DNA from: 66-474 sp051954935 | GTDB lineage: Bacteria; Pseudomonadota; Gammaproteobacteria; Xanthomonadales; Rhodanobacteraceae | Direction: 5' to 3' | Length of the DNA stretch: 59,701 bases | NCBI GenBank assembly: GCA_051954935.1 | Contig: JBQCHG010000066.1 | Location: forward strand, 1-59,701 | Part shown: positions 33,341 to 43,480 of the stretch, one piece after another | Numbering within the stretch: the first letter of the stretch is position 1 | Layout of the letters: each line of letters opens with the position of its first letter | Made by a program: the position numbers and the translations under genes | The notes under the pieces: generated by a model | Database searches by the model: none | What the model was told of the DNA's origin: nothing | Seen by the model: only the letters and a program-made list of their open reading frames with translations

Positions 33341-34703
33341 CCTGAAGCGACGCTTGCTGCTGCTGGTCGGCCTGCCCCTCTGCGCGGTGCTGGTCTGCGG
33401 CGCGGCGGTCACCTATGGGCTCGCACTGTATTACGCCAATCGCGTCTACGATCGTTGGCTGCTGGACTCCGTACGTGCGCTCGGCCAACTGGTGAACAGC
33501 AATGCCGGACGCAGCGAACTATCCGACCAGGCTCGCATCCTGCTGCAATACGACTCCTTCGATCGCGTGATTTACGCGGTGCGCAGCACGCATTACGGGT
33601 TGCTGTCCGGCGATCCCGGCCTGCCGCAACCACCCGCCCGCCAGCCAGGCCCGGAACCGATCTTCACCAGTTTCACCCTGGGCAATCACACCATGCGCAT
33701 GGTCTCGGTCTTGATCCCCAATGCCGATGCACCAAACGACACGCTGGTGATTTCCGCCGCCGAGACGATGCGCAAGCGGCACCTGCTGGCGCGCGAACTG
33801 CTGGGAGCGACGGTGCCGATCGAGTTTGCGCTGATCCTGCTGGCGATGGGTCTGGTTTGGCTGGGCGTGAATCGCGGGCTGCGCGTGCTCGATCCGCTGG
33901 CGCGCGAACTGCGCCTGCGCCACGCCGGCGACCTGTCGCCACTGAAAGCAGGTGGCGTGCCGCTGGAAGTGCAACCGCTGGTGGCGACCATCGATGCGCT
34001 GCTCGGTCGCGTGGATCGCATGCTCGCACAGCAGCAGCGTTTCATTGCCGATGCCGCACACCAGTTGCGCACGCCGCTGGCCGGCCTGCGGCTGCAGGCC
34101 GAGCGCGCGCTGGCGGACCCTCGTCCGGAATCGGTGCGCGAAGCGTTGGCGCACGTCGAGCGGTTGTCTGCCGGCACCGCACGCGCGGCCGGGCAACTGC
34201 TGGCACTGGCGCGTGCGCAGGCCCCGGACGAAGTGGTGGGCGCGATCACACCGCTGGACCTGGCCGTGCTGGTGCGCGACGAAGTGGCGGCGCGGGTGCC
34301 AATGGCCCTCGCGCAGCACGCCGATCTGGGCTACAGCGGACCGGCGAGTGGCATCCGTGTCGCGGGCGACGCATTGCTGCTGCGCGAAATGCTCGGCAAC
34401 CTCCTGGACAACGCGCTGCGTTATGGCCGCCGTGATGGCGAGGTCACCGTTTCACTGGAGTCCGGCTCCCATATCGGCGTGGTGCTGGCTGTCAGCGATG
34501 ATGGCGTCGGCGTTCCGGAGCACCTCTGGCCGCGGCTGGGCGAACGCTTCTTCCGCGTGGATGGCGATCGCCGCGACGGCAGCGGTCTGGGGCTGGCGAT
34601 CGTCCGGGAAATCGCCGAGCGCCACGGCGCTATCGTGGATTTCGGCCCGGGCCTGTACGGCCGCGGCCTGCGCGTGGAAGTGCGGTTTCCGCCGGTGATG
34701 TGA
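33327..34703 (+). CDS. QseC/TctE-type sensor histidine kinase
   Basis: 458 residues. Two transmembrane helices (about 8-33 and 162-182) enclose a periplasmic 2CSK_N-like domain; a HAMP-like segment follows; then HisKA with His245 in ADAAHQLRTPLAG, and HATPase with NLLDNALRY and SGLGLAIVREIAERHGA. It should phosphorylate the regulator upstream. The signal is unknown. It ends 5 bases before the convergent Rieske gene. Confidence 0.93.
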   Translation: MRSPSLKRRLLLLVGLPLCAVLVCGAAVTYGLALYYANRVYDRWLLDSVRALGQLVNSNAGRSELSDQARILLQYDSFDRVIYAVRSTHYGLLSGDPGLPQPPARQPGPEPIFTSFTLGNHTMRMVSVLIPNADAPNDTLVISAAETMRKRHLLARELLGATVPIEFALILLAMGLVWLGVNRGLRVLDPLARELRLRHAGDLSPLKAGGVPLEVQPLVATIDALLGRVDRMLAQQQRFIADAAHQLRTPLAGLRLQAERALADPRPESVREALAHVERLSAGTARAAGQLLALARAQAPDEVVGAITPLDLAVLVRDEVAARVPMALAQHADLGYSGPASGIRVAGDALLLREMLGNLLDNALRYGRRDGEVTVSLESGSHIGVVLAVSDDGVGVPEHLWPRLGERFFRVDGDRRDGSGLGLAIVREIAERHGAIVDFGPGLYGRGLRVEVRFPPVM

Positions 34704-34708
34704 CCCGG

Positions 34709-35023
34709 CTAGCGATCGTCGCGCGTGTAGATCCCGCCATTCTCCACGCGCACGGGAAAAGTCGCGATCGGCATGACTGCCGGCGGTGCGGTCACCGCGC
34801 CATCGCGCAGGTCGAAACGCGCGCCGTGACGCGGGCATTCGACCTCGAAACCATGCAGCTCTCCACCGGCCAGTTCGCCACCGTCGTGCGTGCACGTGTC
34901 CTCGATCGCGTAGTACTCGCCATCGATGTTGTACACCGCGATCGACGTGTCGCCATCCCACGCAACCTGGAATTCGCCGGGCAACAATTCGGAAACGGCG
35001 CAGACGCGGACCCAGTCGGTCAT
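34709..35023 (-). CDS. Rieske-type ferredoxin (NirD-like non-haem oxygenase subunit), last SUF gene
   Basis: 104-residue soluble [2Fe-2S] Rieske protein. Cys44, His46 (CTH), Cys63, His66 (CPRH) give the four cluster ligands. The GEYYAIEDTCTHDGGELAGGELHGFEVECPRHGARFDL fold is a stand-alone ferredoxin subunit. It overlaps the GNAT gene as ATGA and so belongs to the suf operon. A Rieske gene after sufS is common in this group; it may give electrons to cluster assembly. ATG 35023 is chosen over 35053. Confidence 0.9.
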   Translation of the reverse strand: MTDWVRVCAVSELLPGEFQVAWDGDTSIAVYNIDGEYYAIEDTCTHDGGELAGGELHGFEVECPRHGARFDLRDGAVTAPPAVMPIATFPVRVENGGIYTRDDR

Positions 35024-35577
35024 GCCTCGCCCTCGAGCGATTTCACCAACCACTCGAAACGCAAGTCGTCGCGCTTTGGAATGCCGAAGCGTTCATCGCC
35101 ATACGGGAACGGCTTGTACTCGCCGGTGCGCCGATAACCCCGCCGCTCGTACCAGGCGATCAGAGATTCGCGGATGTCTATCACGCTCATCCGCATCTGC
35201 CTGCAATGCCATTCCTCGCGCGCGATGCGTTCGGCTTCCGCCAGCAGCGCGCGGCCGATACCCCCGTTCTGCAGGTTCGGACGCACCGAGAACATGCCGA
35301 AGTACCCATCGCCGCCCGGCTGTCTTTCGACCAGGCAGGAGGCCAGCAATTTGCCATCGCGTTCGGCCAGCACGATGCGCGCGTCCTCGCGCGCGACCAG
35401 CGCGGACACATCGGCGGCATCTGTGCGCTGCCCGTCCAGGAAATCCGCTTCGGTAGTCCAGCCTGTACGGCTGACTTCGCCGCGATAGGCCGATTCGGTC
35501 AGCGCGACCACCGCTTCCACATCCGCGGAATTGGCGCGGCGAAACGTCAACGCGCTTTCGGTCGTTGTCACACTCAT
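35020..35577 (-). CDS. GNAT N-acetyltransferase within the SUF operon
   Basis: 185 residues with the acetyl-CoA motif VRPNLQNGGIGRALLAEAERIA and a C-terminal IAWYERRGYRRTGEYKPFP. It is 4 bases after sufS and overlaps the Rieske gene, thus tightly inside the suf operon. Substrate unknown. ATG 35577 (MSVTTTESALTFRRA) is the best start; the longer frame runs into sufS. Confidence 0.88.
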   Translation of the reverse strand: MSVTTTESALTFRRANSADVEAVVALTESAYRGEVSRTGWTTEADFLDGQRTDAADVSALVAREDARIVLAERDGKLLASCLVERQPGGDGYFGMFSVRPNLQNGGIGRALLAEAERIAREEWHCRQMRMSVIDIRESLIAWYERRGYRRTGEYKPFPYGDERFGIPKRDDLRFEWLVKSLEGEA

Positions 35578-35581
35578 CAGC

Positions 35582-36841
35582 TTACCCCAGCAGTTTGCGC
35601 ACGCGCGCGATCGCCGCGACCAGCGCATCAATTTCCTGCGTAGTGTTCCAGAACGCCAGCGATGCGCGCGCGGTGGCTGGAACGCCATAGAACTGCATCA
35701 GCGGATGCGCGCAGTGGTGACCGGAACGTACGGCGATGCCTTCCTGGTCCAGCAGGGTGGCGAGATCATGGGCGTGCGCGCCCTCGACCAGGAACGAGAT
35801 CACGGCAGCCTTCTCGCGCGCGGTGCCGATGATGCGCAGCCCCGGCACGCGCTCAAGCGCCTGCGTGGCGTAGTCGAGCAGCTCGCGTTCGCGCGCGGCG
35901 ATATTGGCCATGCCGAGGTTCTGGAGATAATCCACCGCCGCGCCCAGGCCCGCGAAGCCTGCGATGTTGGGCGTGCCCGCCTCGAACCTGTGCGGCGGGT
36001 CGGCGAAGGTGGTGCCGGAGAATTTCACCTCGCGGATCATCTCGCCACCACCGAAGAACGGCGGCATGGCGGCCAGATGCTCTCGCTTCGCCCACAGCGC
36101 GCCGGTGCCGGTCGGACCACACATCTTGTGGCCGGTCACGCAATAGAAGTCGCAGCCGATGGAGGCGACATCCAAGGGCAGGTGTGGCGCGGCCTGCGAG
36201 CCGTCAACCAGCAGCGGGATGCCACGCTTGCGGCACTCGCGCGCCAGTTCCTTCACCGGATTGATGGTGCCGAGCACATTGGAGACGTGCGTGACGCAGG
36301 CAAGCTTCACTTCATCGGTCAGCGCCTCCACGAACTTCTCGAAGATCAGCTCGCCGCTCTCGGTGATCGGCGCCACTTTCAGATGCGCACCGGCGCGGCC
36401 GCAGACCAGTTGCCACGGCACGATGTTGGCGTGGTGCTCCATCGTGGTGACCAGGATCGCGTTGCCTTCATTCAGCCGTGGCAAGGCGTAGCTGTAGGCG
36501 ACCAGGTTGGTCGCCATCGTGGTGCCGGAAGTCAGCACGACTTCATCACGATGCGTGGCGCCGATGAACGCGGCGAGCTTGTTGCGCGCGCCTTCGTACA
36601 GCGCGGTGGACTCACTGCCGAGCTGGTGCACGGCGCGGGAGACGTTGGCATTGGACTCGCGATAGAACCGATCCACCGCTTCGATCACGGGCGCGGGCTT
36701 CTGCGAAGTATTGGCGCTGTCCAGATAGACCAGCGGCTTGCCGTGCACATTGCGCGCGAGCAGCGGAAACTCGGCGCGGAGGCGTTGCCAGTCGATCTGC
36801 TTTCCCCCGGCGGAATGAGCTATTTCGATGCGGGCGCTCAT
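35582..36841 (-). CDS. sufS: SUF cysteine desulfurase
   Basis: Pyridoxal-phosphate enzyme that takes sulfur from cysteine for Fe-S clusters. 419 residues, PLP Lys239 in VTGHKM, active-site Cys377 in RSGHHCAHP, which marks it as the group II (SufS) class. HHANIVPWQ and PTGTGALWAK are also family features. The start overlaps sufD as ATGA. No SufE or SufU gene lies in the operon, although this enzyme class normally needs such a sulfur acceptor. Confidence 0.96.
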   Translation of the reverse strand: MSARIEIAHSAGGKQIDWQRLRAEFPLLARNVHGKPLVYLDSANTSQKPAPVIEAVDRFYRESNANVSRAVHQLGSESTALYEGARNKLAAFIGATHRDEVVLTSGTTMATNLVAYSYALPRLNEGNAILVTTMEHHANIVPWQLVCGRAGAHLKVAPITESGELIFEKFVEALTDEVKLACVTHVSNVLGTINPVKELARECRKRGIPLLVDGSQAAPHLPLDVASIGCDFYCVTGHKMCGPTGTGALWAKREHLAAMPPFFGGGEMIREVKFSGTTFADPPHRFEAGTPNIAGFAGLGAAVDYLQNLGMANIAARERELLDYATQALERVPGLRIIGTAREKAAVISFLVEGAHAHDLATLLDQEGIAVRSGHHCAHPLMQFYGVPATARASLAFWNTTQEIDALVAAIARVRKLLG

Positions 36842-38151
36842 GTTTCAGCCTCGCGCGGCAGATGCGCCAGCAGCAGCGCGTCGCAATGTTCACGCAACGC
36901 CTGCGGTTCGAAATCGCCGAGCGCCGCCGCGCAGAACGCACGCACCAGCAACATGCGCGCCGTTTCCGCCGGCACGCCACGCGAGCGCAGGTAGAACAGC
37001 GCGCGCTCATCCAGTTGGCCGACCGTCGCGCCGTGCGCCGCCTTGACCTCGTCGGCATGGATCTCCAGCGCCGGACGCGTATCGACCTCGGCATCGGGCG
37101 ACAGCAGCAGATTCTTGTTGGACAGCTGCGCGCCGGAACCGTCCGCACCGGGATGCACGGTGATCGCGCCATGGAACACGCCGCGTGCGCGGCCATCCGC
37201 CACACCGCGCCAGAGCGAATTGCTCGCGGTATCGCGACCTCGATGCTCGATCAGCAATTCGGTATCCGCGTGCTGGCGCCCGCGCAGCGCGAAGGCGCCG
37301 CGGGTGGTCACGCGCGAGCGATCACCGTCCAGCGCGATACGCAGTTCGTGACGCGCCAGGGCGCCGCCCAGCTCCAGCGCGTGCAGCGTCGCGCGCGCGC
37401 CTTCATGCAGGCGCAATTCACCGCGGCGGAGCAGGGTTACACCGTTGGCCGAATCCTGGACGACCAGCAGGTCCAGCTGCGCGCCTTCGCGCAGAACCAT
37501 TTCGCTGGACACGTTCGAAAAATGCGCGTGCTCGCCGGCTGCCGCGTGGTGTTCGATCAGCTTGAGATGGGCACCCGCACCGAGCTCGATCAGGCTGCGC
37601 GCGTGCCAGGCGACATCACCTCCGGCCGGTGCGCCCAGGTGCACCAGATGAACCGGCAATTCGATGCGCGCGCCGTCGGCCACCTCCAGCACGACCCCGT
37701 CCGTTGCCAGCGCCAGGTTCAACGCGGCGAACGCGTCGCGGGATTCGCGATCGTGCCGCGACAACGCGAAACGCAGCGGTTCGGGTTGTTCGGCCAGGGC
37801 GCGCGACAGCGGCCGCAAGCTCAAGCCTTTCGGCAAGTTTTCCAGTCGCGAGAGATCGGCACGGAAGACGCCATTGACGAATACCAGCCGCGGCCCGGCA
37901 ACACCCGGCAACGCGACGACGCTTTCGTCAATCGTGCGCGCGGCAGCGGTTTCATCGCGCGAGATATAGCTGCGCCGTTCCATCGCGCGCAGCGCGGTGT
38001 ACTTCCACAACTCGTTGCGCGTGTTCGGCAATCCCGCGGTCACGAAGACCTGCATCGCCTCGCGCCGTGCCGCGTCCAGCCATCCGATGCCGCTCGCCGG
38101 CAATGCCGCCGCGCGCATGGACTCGACGAAGGGCGCGACCGCAGCGCTCAC
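36838..38151 (-). CDS. sufD: Fe-S cluster assembly protein SufD
   Basis: 437-residue SufB-paralogous beta-helix protein, partner in the SufBC2D scaffold. The C-terminal half has SDAEVDTRPALEIHADEVKAAHGATVGQLDERALFYLRSRG (conserved with SufB), with key His in KAAHGATVG. Overlaps of four bases with sufC upstream and sufS downstream show a coupled operon. The N-terminal region is divergent as usual for SufD. Confidence 0.95.
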   Translation of the reverse strand: MSAAVAPFVESMRAAALPASGIGWLDAARREAMQVFVTAGLPNTRNELWKYTALRAMERRSYISRDETAAARTIDESVVALPGVAGPRLVFVNGVFRADLSRLENLPKGLSLRPLSRALAEQPEPLRFALSRHDRESRDAFAALNLALATDGVVLEVADGARIELPVHLVHLGAPAGGDVAWHARSLIELGAGAHLKLIEHHAAAGEHAHFSNVSSEMVLREGAQLDLLVVQDSANGVTLLRRGELRLHEGARATLHALELGGALARHELRIALDGDRSRVTTRGAFALRGRQHADTELLIEHRGRDTASNSLWRGVADGRARGVFHGAITVHPGADGSGAQLSNKNLLLSPDAEVDTRPALEIHADEVKAAHGATVGQLDERALFYLRSRGVPAETARMLLVRAFCAAALGDFEPQALREHCDALLLAHLPREAET

Positions 38152-38918
38152 GCCGAGGCCTCGGCTGGCTTGCGCTCGCGCACCCAGGCGTAGCCGTGCG
38201 CTTCCAGCTCTTGCGCGAGTTGCGCGCCACCGCTTTCGACGATGCGGCCGTCCGCGAGCACGTGCACGAAATCCGGCACGATGTAATCCAGCAGCCGCTG
38301 GTAATGCGTGATCACCAGGAATGCACGCTTGGGGTCGCGCAGCGCGTTCACGCCTTCGGCGACCTGCTTCAGTGCGTCGATGTCCAGGCCCGAATCGGTT
38401 TCATCCAGGATCGCGAGCTTCGGTTCCAGCACGGCCATCTGGAAGATCTCGTTGCGTTTCTTCTCGCCGCCGCTGAAGCCCTCGTTGACCGCGCGATTGA
38501 GCAGCTCCGGCGACAACTGCATGACTTTGAGCTTCTCGCGGACGACGCCCAGGAACTCTCTCGAATCCAACTCCGCCTCGCCGCGGGCCTTGCGCTGCGC
38601 ATTCAACGCCGCGCGCAGAAAATAAGTGTTATTGACCCCGGGAATCTCGACCGGATACTGGAACGCGAGGAACACGCCCGCCGCGGCGCGCGCCTCCGGC
38701 TCAAGTTGCAGCAGGTCGCTTCCGTTGTAGGTGACGGAACCGTCGGTCACCTCGTAGCCACCGCGACCGGCCAGTACGTTGCCCAGCGTGGACTTGCCCG
38801 CGCCGTTCGGGCCCATGATCGCGTGCACCTCGCCGGGCTTCACTTCAAGCGAGAGGCCTTTCAGGATTTCGCGTCCGGCGACGCGGACGTGGAGATTGTC
38901 TATTTTCAGCATGTCCAT
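38148..38918 (-). CDS. sufC: Fe-S cluster assembly ATPase SufC
   Basis: 256-residue ABC-type ATPase. Walker A GPNGAGKST near 37-45, signature FSGGEKKRNE, Walker B LAILDETDSGLDID, and H-loop VITHYQR are all intact. The sequence MAxxEPxxxLAILDETDSGLD is SufC-specific. It starts at ATG 38918; ATG 38912 is an alternative. It powers the SufBC2D complex. It lies 39 bases after sufB. Confidence 0.97.
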   Translation of the reverse strand: MDMLKIDNLHVRVAGREILKGLSLEVKPGEVHAIMGPNGAGKSTLGNVLAGRGGYEVTDGSVTYNGSDLLQLEPEARAAAGVFLAFQYPVEIPGVNNTYFLRAALNAQRKARGEAELDSREFLGVVREKLKVMQLSPELLNRAVNEGFSGGEKKRNEIFQMAVLEPKLAILDETDSGLDIDALKQVAEGVNALRDPKRAFLVITHYQRLLDYIVPDFVHVLADGRIVESGGAQLAQELEAHGYAWVRERKPAEASA

Positions 38919-38957
38919 TCTTCGTAGCGTGCGCTCCGCGCACGACGTGATTGCGCG

Positions 38958-40397
<1,440 letters not shown>

Positions 40398-40401
40398 GGC
40401 A

Positions 40402-40839
40402 TCATGCTCCCGCGCGCCGTGTCCGGCGTGGCTGAGTGGCCGGGCGCAGCATGTCGGCGAGGCTGACCGCGCGCAGCGCGGCATTCACCGCGCCGCCAAC
40501 GCCCTGCCAGCCGCTCGACACGTTGCAATGCGCCTCGCGTTCGCAACCGGCGTGGCCGGCGCAGCATTCGGTGAGACCGATCGGCCCGTCCAGCGCCTCG
40601 ACGATCTCGGCCAGCGTGATCGCGCGCGGCGAACGCGCCAGCTTGTAGCCGCCGGCCGCGCCGCGGAAGGATTCCACCAGGCCGGCGTGCGCAAGCTGCT
40701 TCAAAAGCTTGCTGACAGTCGGCAATTCAAGCTTCGTTTCCTCCGCGATCTGCGCAGCCGAAAGCACCGCCTCGTCATGACGCGCAAGGCAGGTCATCAC
40801 CACGGAAGCGTAGTCGGCGAGTCGGCTGACGCGGAGCAC
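40402..40839 (-). CDS. Rrf2-family SUF operon regulator
   Basis: 145-residue winged-helix Rrf2 protein: QIAEETKLELPTVSKLLKQLAHAGLVES is the helix-turn-helix and wing region. Cluster ligands are likely Cys in GLTECCAGHAGCEREAHC. TIGR02944-type SUF regulators share this gene order. Starts at GTG 40839 with AGAGG upstream. Its own promoter overlaps a perfect inverted repeat, suggesting autoregulation. It probably represses the operon when clusters are plentiful. The name SufR, used for unrelated cyanobacterial repressors, is not assigned. Confidence 0.92.
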   Translation of the reverse strand: MLRVSRLADYASVVMTCLARHDEAVLSAAQIAEETKLELPTVSKLLKQLAHAGLVESFRGAAGGYKLARSPRAITLAEIVEALDGPIGLTECCAGHAGCEREAHCNVSSGWQGVGGAVNAALRAVSLADMLRPATQPRRTRRAGA

Positions 40840-40857
40840 GGCGGAACCTCTAAAAAG

Positions 40858-40894
40858 GTACCAAAATGGTACGATTTCGCGGCTTCGCGGTCAA
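40858..40894 (-). promoter_or_regulatory. Promoter and putative operator of the SUF operon
   Basis: On the minus strand TTGACC (40894-40889) and TACCAT (40871-40866) stand 17 bases apart, a good sigma-70 promoter. The -10 overlaps a perfect inverted repeat GTACCA-AAA-TGGTAC (40858-40872, plus-strand reading), 6-base arms with 3-base spacer. An operator across the -10 of an Rrf2-type gene is well placed for repression. RBS AGAGG and GTG 40839 follow. Confidence 0.7.
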
Positions 40895-40906
40895 ATTGAA
40901 AAGTGC

Positions 40907-42517
40907 TCAGCGCCACCCCGAGCTGATCGGATACCGCCGCTCGCGGCCGAACGCGCAGGTCGACACACGCGGACCGGGCGCGGCCTGCCTGCGCTTGAAC
41001 TCATTGGTCAGCACCATGCGCACAACGCGATGCACCATCTCGGCATCGAAGCCGGCCGCGATGATCTCCGGCTGGGACTGCGCGCGCTCGATGTAGCGCG
41101 CCAGGATGCCGTCGAGCATGTCGTACGGCGGCAGCAAGTCCTGGTCGGTCTGGTCGGGGCGCAGTTCCGCCGAGGGCGGCCGTTCGATGACGGCGGGCGG
41201 GATGACCGGTCCTTGCGTGTTGCGCCATTGCGCGAGCCGGTACACCTGCGTCTTGTAGACGTCCTTCAATGGCGCATACGCGCCGCACATGTCCCCGTAA
41301 AGGGTCGCGTAACCCACCGCCATCTCGCTCTTGTTGCCGGTGGTCAGCAGCAGCGCGCCGGTTTCGTTGGACAGCGCCATCAGCAACACGCCCCGGCTGC
41401 GCGATTGCAGGTTCTGGGCGGCGAGATCGCACGGGCCATTCGGCGCGACAGGAGCGACCGTGGCGGTAAACGCGTCCACGGCTGCCTCGATCGGCAGATC
41501 GAAATAACGCACCCCAAGCGCATGCGCCTGCGCGTGCGCCTCCCGCAATGACAATCCGGAGGTGTAGCGCGACGGCAGCATGACCGCGGTCACATGCTCC
41601 GCGCCCAGCGCATCCACCGCGGTTGCCAGCGTCAGCGCCGAATCAATGCCGCCGGACAGGCCGAGCAGGACATCCTTGAAGCCGTTCTTGCGCACGTAAT
41701 CGCGCACCCCACGCACCAGGCCCGCGTAGAGGATTGCCTCCTCGCTCTCGTGCTTGCGCGTAGGCCAGTCCAGCGCGCGCAGGGTGCGCGTTGTCGTATC
41801 GAATTCGGCGAACAACAGGTGTTCCCCGAAAGGCGGTGCCCGTGCGATCACTTCGCCGTTGGCGGCTACCAGCAGCGATGCGCCGTCGAACAGCAGGTCG
41901 TCCTGCCCACCGATCACGTTGACGTAGGCGATCGGCAGGCCGTTCTCCGTCGCGCGTTGCGCCAGCAGCGCTTCGCGCGTGGCAGCCTGGCGCGTGTCGT
42001 AAGGCGAGGCGTTGATGACCAGCAGCATCTCCGCGCCGTTCGCCGCCGCTTTCGCGGCGGGCTCGGCTTCCCAGATGTCTTCGCAGATCAGCAGGCCGAC
42101 GCTCACGCCGTCGCAATCGAACACCAGCGTGTCGCGTCCATGCCGGAACCAGCGCTTTTCGTCGAAGACGGTGTAATTCGGCAGCGCCTGCTTGTGGTAG
42201 GTGGCCGCGATCGCGTGATCGACCATGACGCTGGCAGCGTTGTAGACCTCGCCGATCGCATGCGGATGGCCGACTACCGCGGTAACGCCATCGATCGCTT
42301 CAGCCAGCGACGCGAGTTCGCTTTCGCAAGCCGCAAGGAACCCCGGGCGCAACAGCAGGTCTTCCGCCGGATAGCCGCACAGCGATTGCTCGGGAAACGC
42401 GATCAGGGCCGCGCCGCGCGCCCTCGCTTCGTCCGCCAGTTCACGCATGCGCGTCGCATTCGCCGCCACCGCACCGACCGGGAAATCGTATTGCGCGAGG
42501 GCGAAGCGAAGGGTCAT
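40907..42517 (-). CDS. nadE: Glutamine-dependent NAD+ synthetase
   Basis: 536 residues: an N-terminal nitrilase/glutaminase domain (Glu43 in FPEQSLCGYP, catalytic Cys in LLICEDIWE) and a C-terminal synthetase domain with ATP-binding LSGGIDSALTL and TTGNKSEMAVGYATLYGD. It converts deamido-NAD to NAD using glutamine. ATG 42517 chosen (MTLRFALAQYD), six codons after an earlier possible ATG. The intergenic region toward sucD holds a terminator. Confidence 0.96.
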   Translation of the reverse strand: MTLRFALAQYDFPVGAVAANATRMRELADEARARGAALIAFPEQSLCGYPAEDLLLRPGFLAACESELASLAEAIDGVTAVVGHPHAIGEVYNAASVMVDHAIAATYHKQALPNYTVFDEKRWFRHGRDTLVFDCDGVSVGLLICEDIWEAEPAAKAAANGAEMLLVINASPYDTRQAATREALLAQRATENGLPIAYVNVIGGQDDLLFDGASLLVAANGEVIARAPPFGEHLLFAEFDTTTRTLRALDWPTRKHESEEAILYAGLVRGVRDYVRKNGFKDVLLGLSGGIDSALTLATAVDALGAEHVTAVMLPSRYTSGLSLREAHAQAHALGVRYFDLPIEAAVDAFTATVAPVAPNGPCDLAAQNLQSRSRGVLLMALSNETGALLLTTGNKSEMAVGYATLYGDMCGAYAPLKDVYKTQVYRLAQWRNTQGPVIPPAVIERPPSAELRPDQTDQDLLPPYDMLDGILARYIERAQSQPEIIAAGFDAEMVHRVVRMVLTNEFKRRQAAPGPRVSTCAFGRERRYPISSGWR

Positions 42518-42541
42518 GCTTTTCGATCTCCACAAAGAAGC

Positions 42542-42564
42542 GAGGCCGCGGTCAACGCGGCCTC
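42542..42564 (-). terminator. Terminator-like hairpin after sucD
   Basis: Perfect 8-base arms GAGGCCGC/GCGGCCTC at 42542-42549 and 42557-42564, 25 bases past the sucD stop; on the minus strand it is followed by GCTTCTTTG, a poor T-run. Probable terminator of sucCD. Confidence 0.55.
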
Positions 42565-42588
42565 ACATTCTAAATCCAGCACCGCTCG

Positions 42589-43464
42589 TCAACCTTTCAT
42601 CTTCGCTGCCAGCGTCTTGCCAAGGTCCGCCGGCGATTTCACCGTGGTGACACCGGCCTTCTCCAGGGCGGCGAACTTGGCTGCCGCCGTGCCCTTGCCG
42701 CCCGAGATGATCGCGCCGGCGTGACCCATGCGCTTGCCGGCCGGGGCCGAAGCGCCGGCGATGAACGCGACCACCGGCTTGGTGACGTTTTCGGCGATGA
42801 AATCTGCCGCCTCTTCTTCCGCGCTGCCGCCGATCTCGCCGACCATGATGATGCCTTGGGTTTGCGGATCGTTCTGGAACAGGCGCAGGCAATCGATGAA
42901 GTTCAAGCCGTTGATCGGATCGCCGCCGATGCCGATGCAGGTGCTCTGGCCGAGGCCCGCTTGCGTGGTCTGGAACACCGCTTCGTAGGTGAGCGTGCCC
43001 GAGCGCGAGACGATGCCGACCGAGCCCGGCTTGTGGATGTGGCCGGGCATGATGCCGATCTTGCACTCGCCCGGCGTGATGATGCCGGGGCAGTTCGGGC
43101 CGATCAGCACGGTATCGGGATACTGCTTCAGCACGTTCTTGACGCGCAGCATGTCCAGCACCGGGATGCCTTCGGTAATCGTGACAATCACGCGCACACC
43201 CGCCGCGGCGGCTTCCAGGATCGCGTCGGCCGCGAACGGCGGCGGCACGAAGATCATGGATGCATCCGCCCCGGTGTCGTCCACCGCGTCCTGCACGGTG
43301 TCGTAAACCGGCAGGCCGATGTGCTCGCTGCCGCCCTTGCCCGGCGTCACACCGCCGACGAGTTTGGTGCCGTAATCGAGCGCCTGTTCGGAATGGAACG
43401 TGCCCTGCTGGCCGGTGAAGCCCTGGCAGATGACCTTGGTGTTCTTGTTGACGAGAACGGACAT
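42589..43464 (-). CDS. sucD: Succinyl-CoA synthetase alpha subunit
   Basis: 291 residues. CoA-binding domain with GFTGQQGTFHSEQALDYGTK at the N-terminus, ligase domain with the phospho-histidine in MGHAGAIISGGKGTA near residue 248. TCA-cycle enzyme making ATP from succinyl-CoA. Follows sucC by 16 bases. Confidence 0.98.
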   Translation of the reverse strand: MSVLVNKNTKVICQGFTGQQGTFHSEQALDYGTKLVGGVTPGKGGSEHIGLPVYDTVQDAVDDTGADASMIFVPPPFAADAILEAAAAGVRVIVTITEGIPVLDMLRVKNVLKQYPDTVLIGPNCPGIITPGECKIGIMPGHIHKPGSVGIVSRSGTLTYEAVFQTTQAGLGQSTCIGIGGDPINGLNFIDCLRLFQNDPQTQGIIMVGEIGGSAEEEAADFIAENVTKPVVAFIAGASAPAGKRMGHAGAIISGGKGTAAAKFAALEKAGVTTVKSPADLGKTLAAKMKG

Positions 43465-43480
43465 TTCGTTCGATTCCTTC

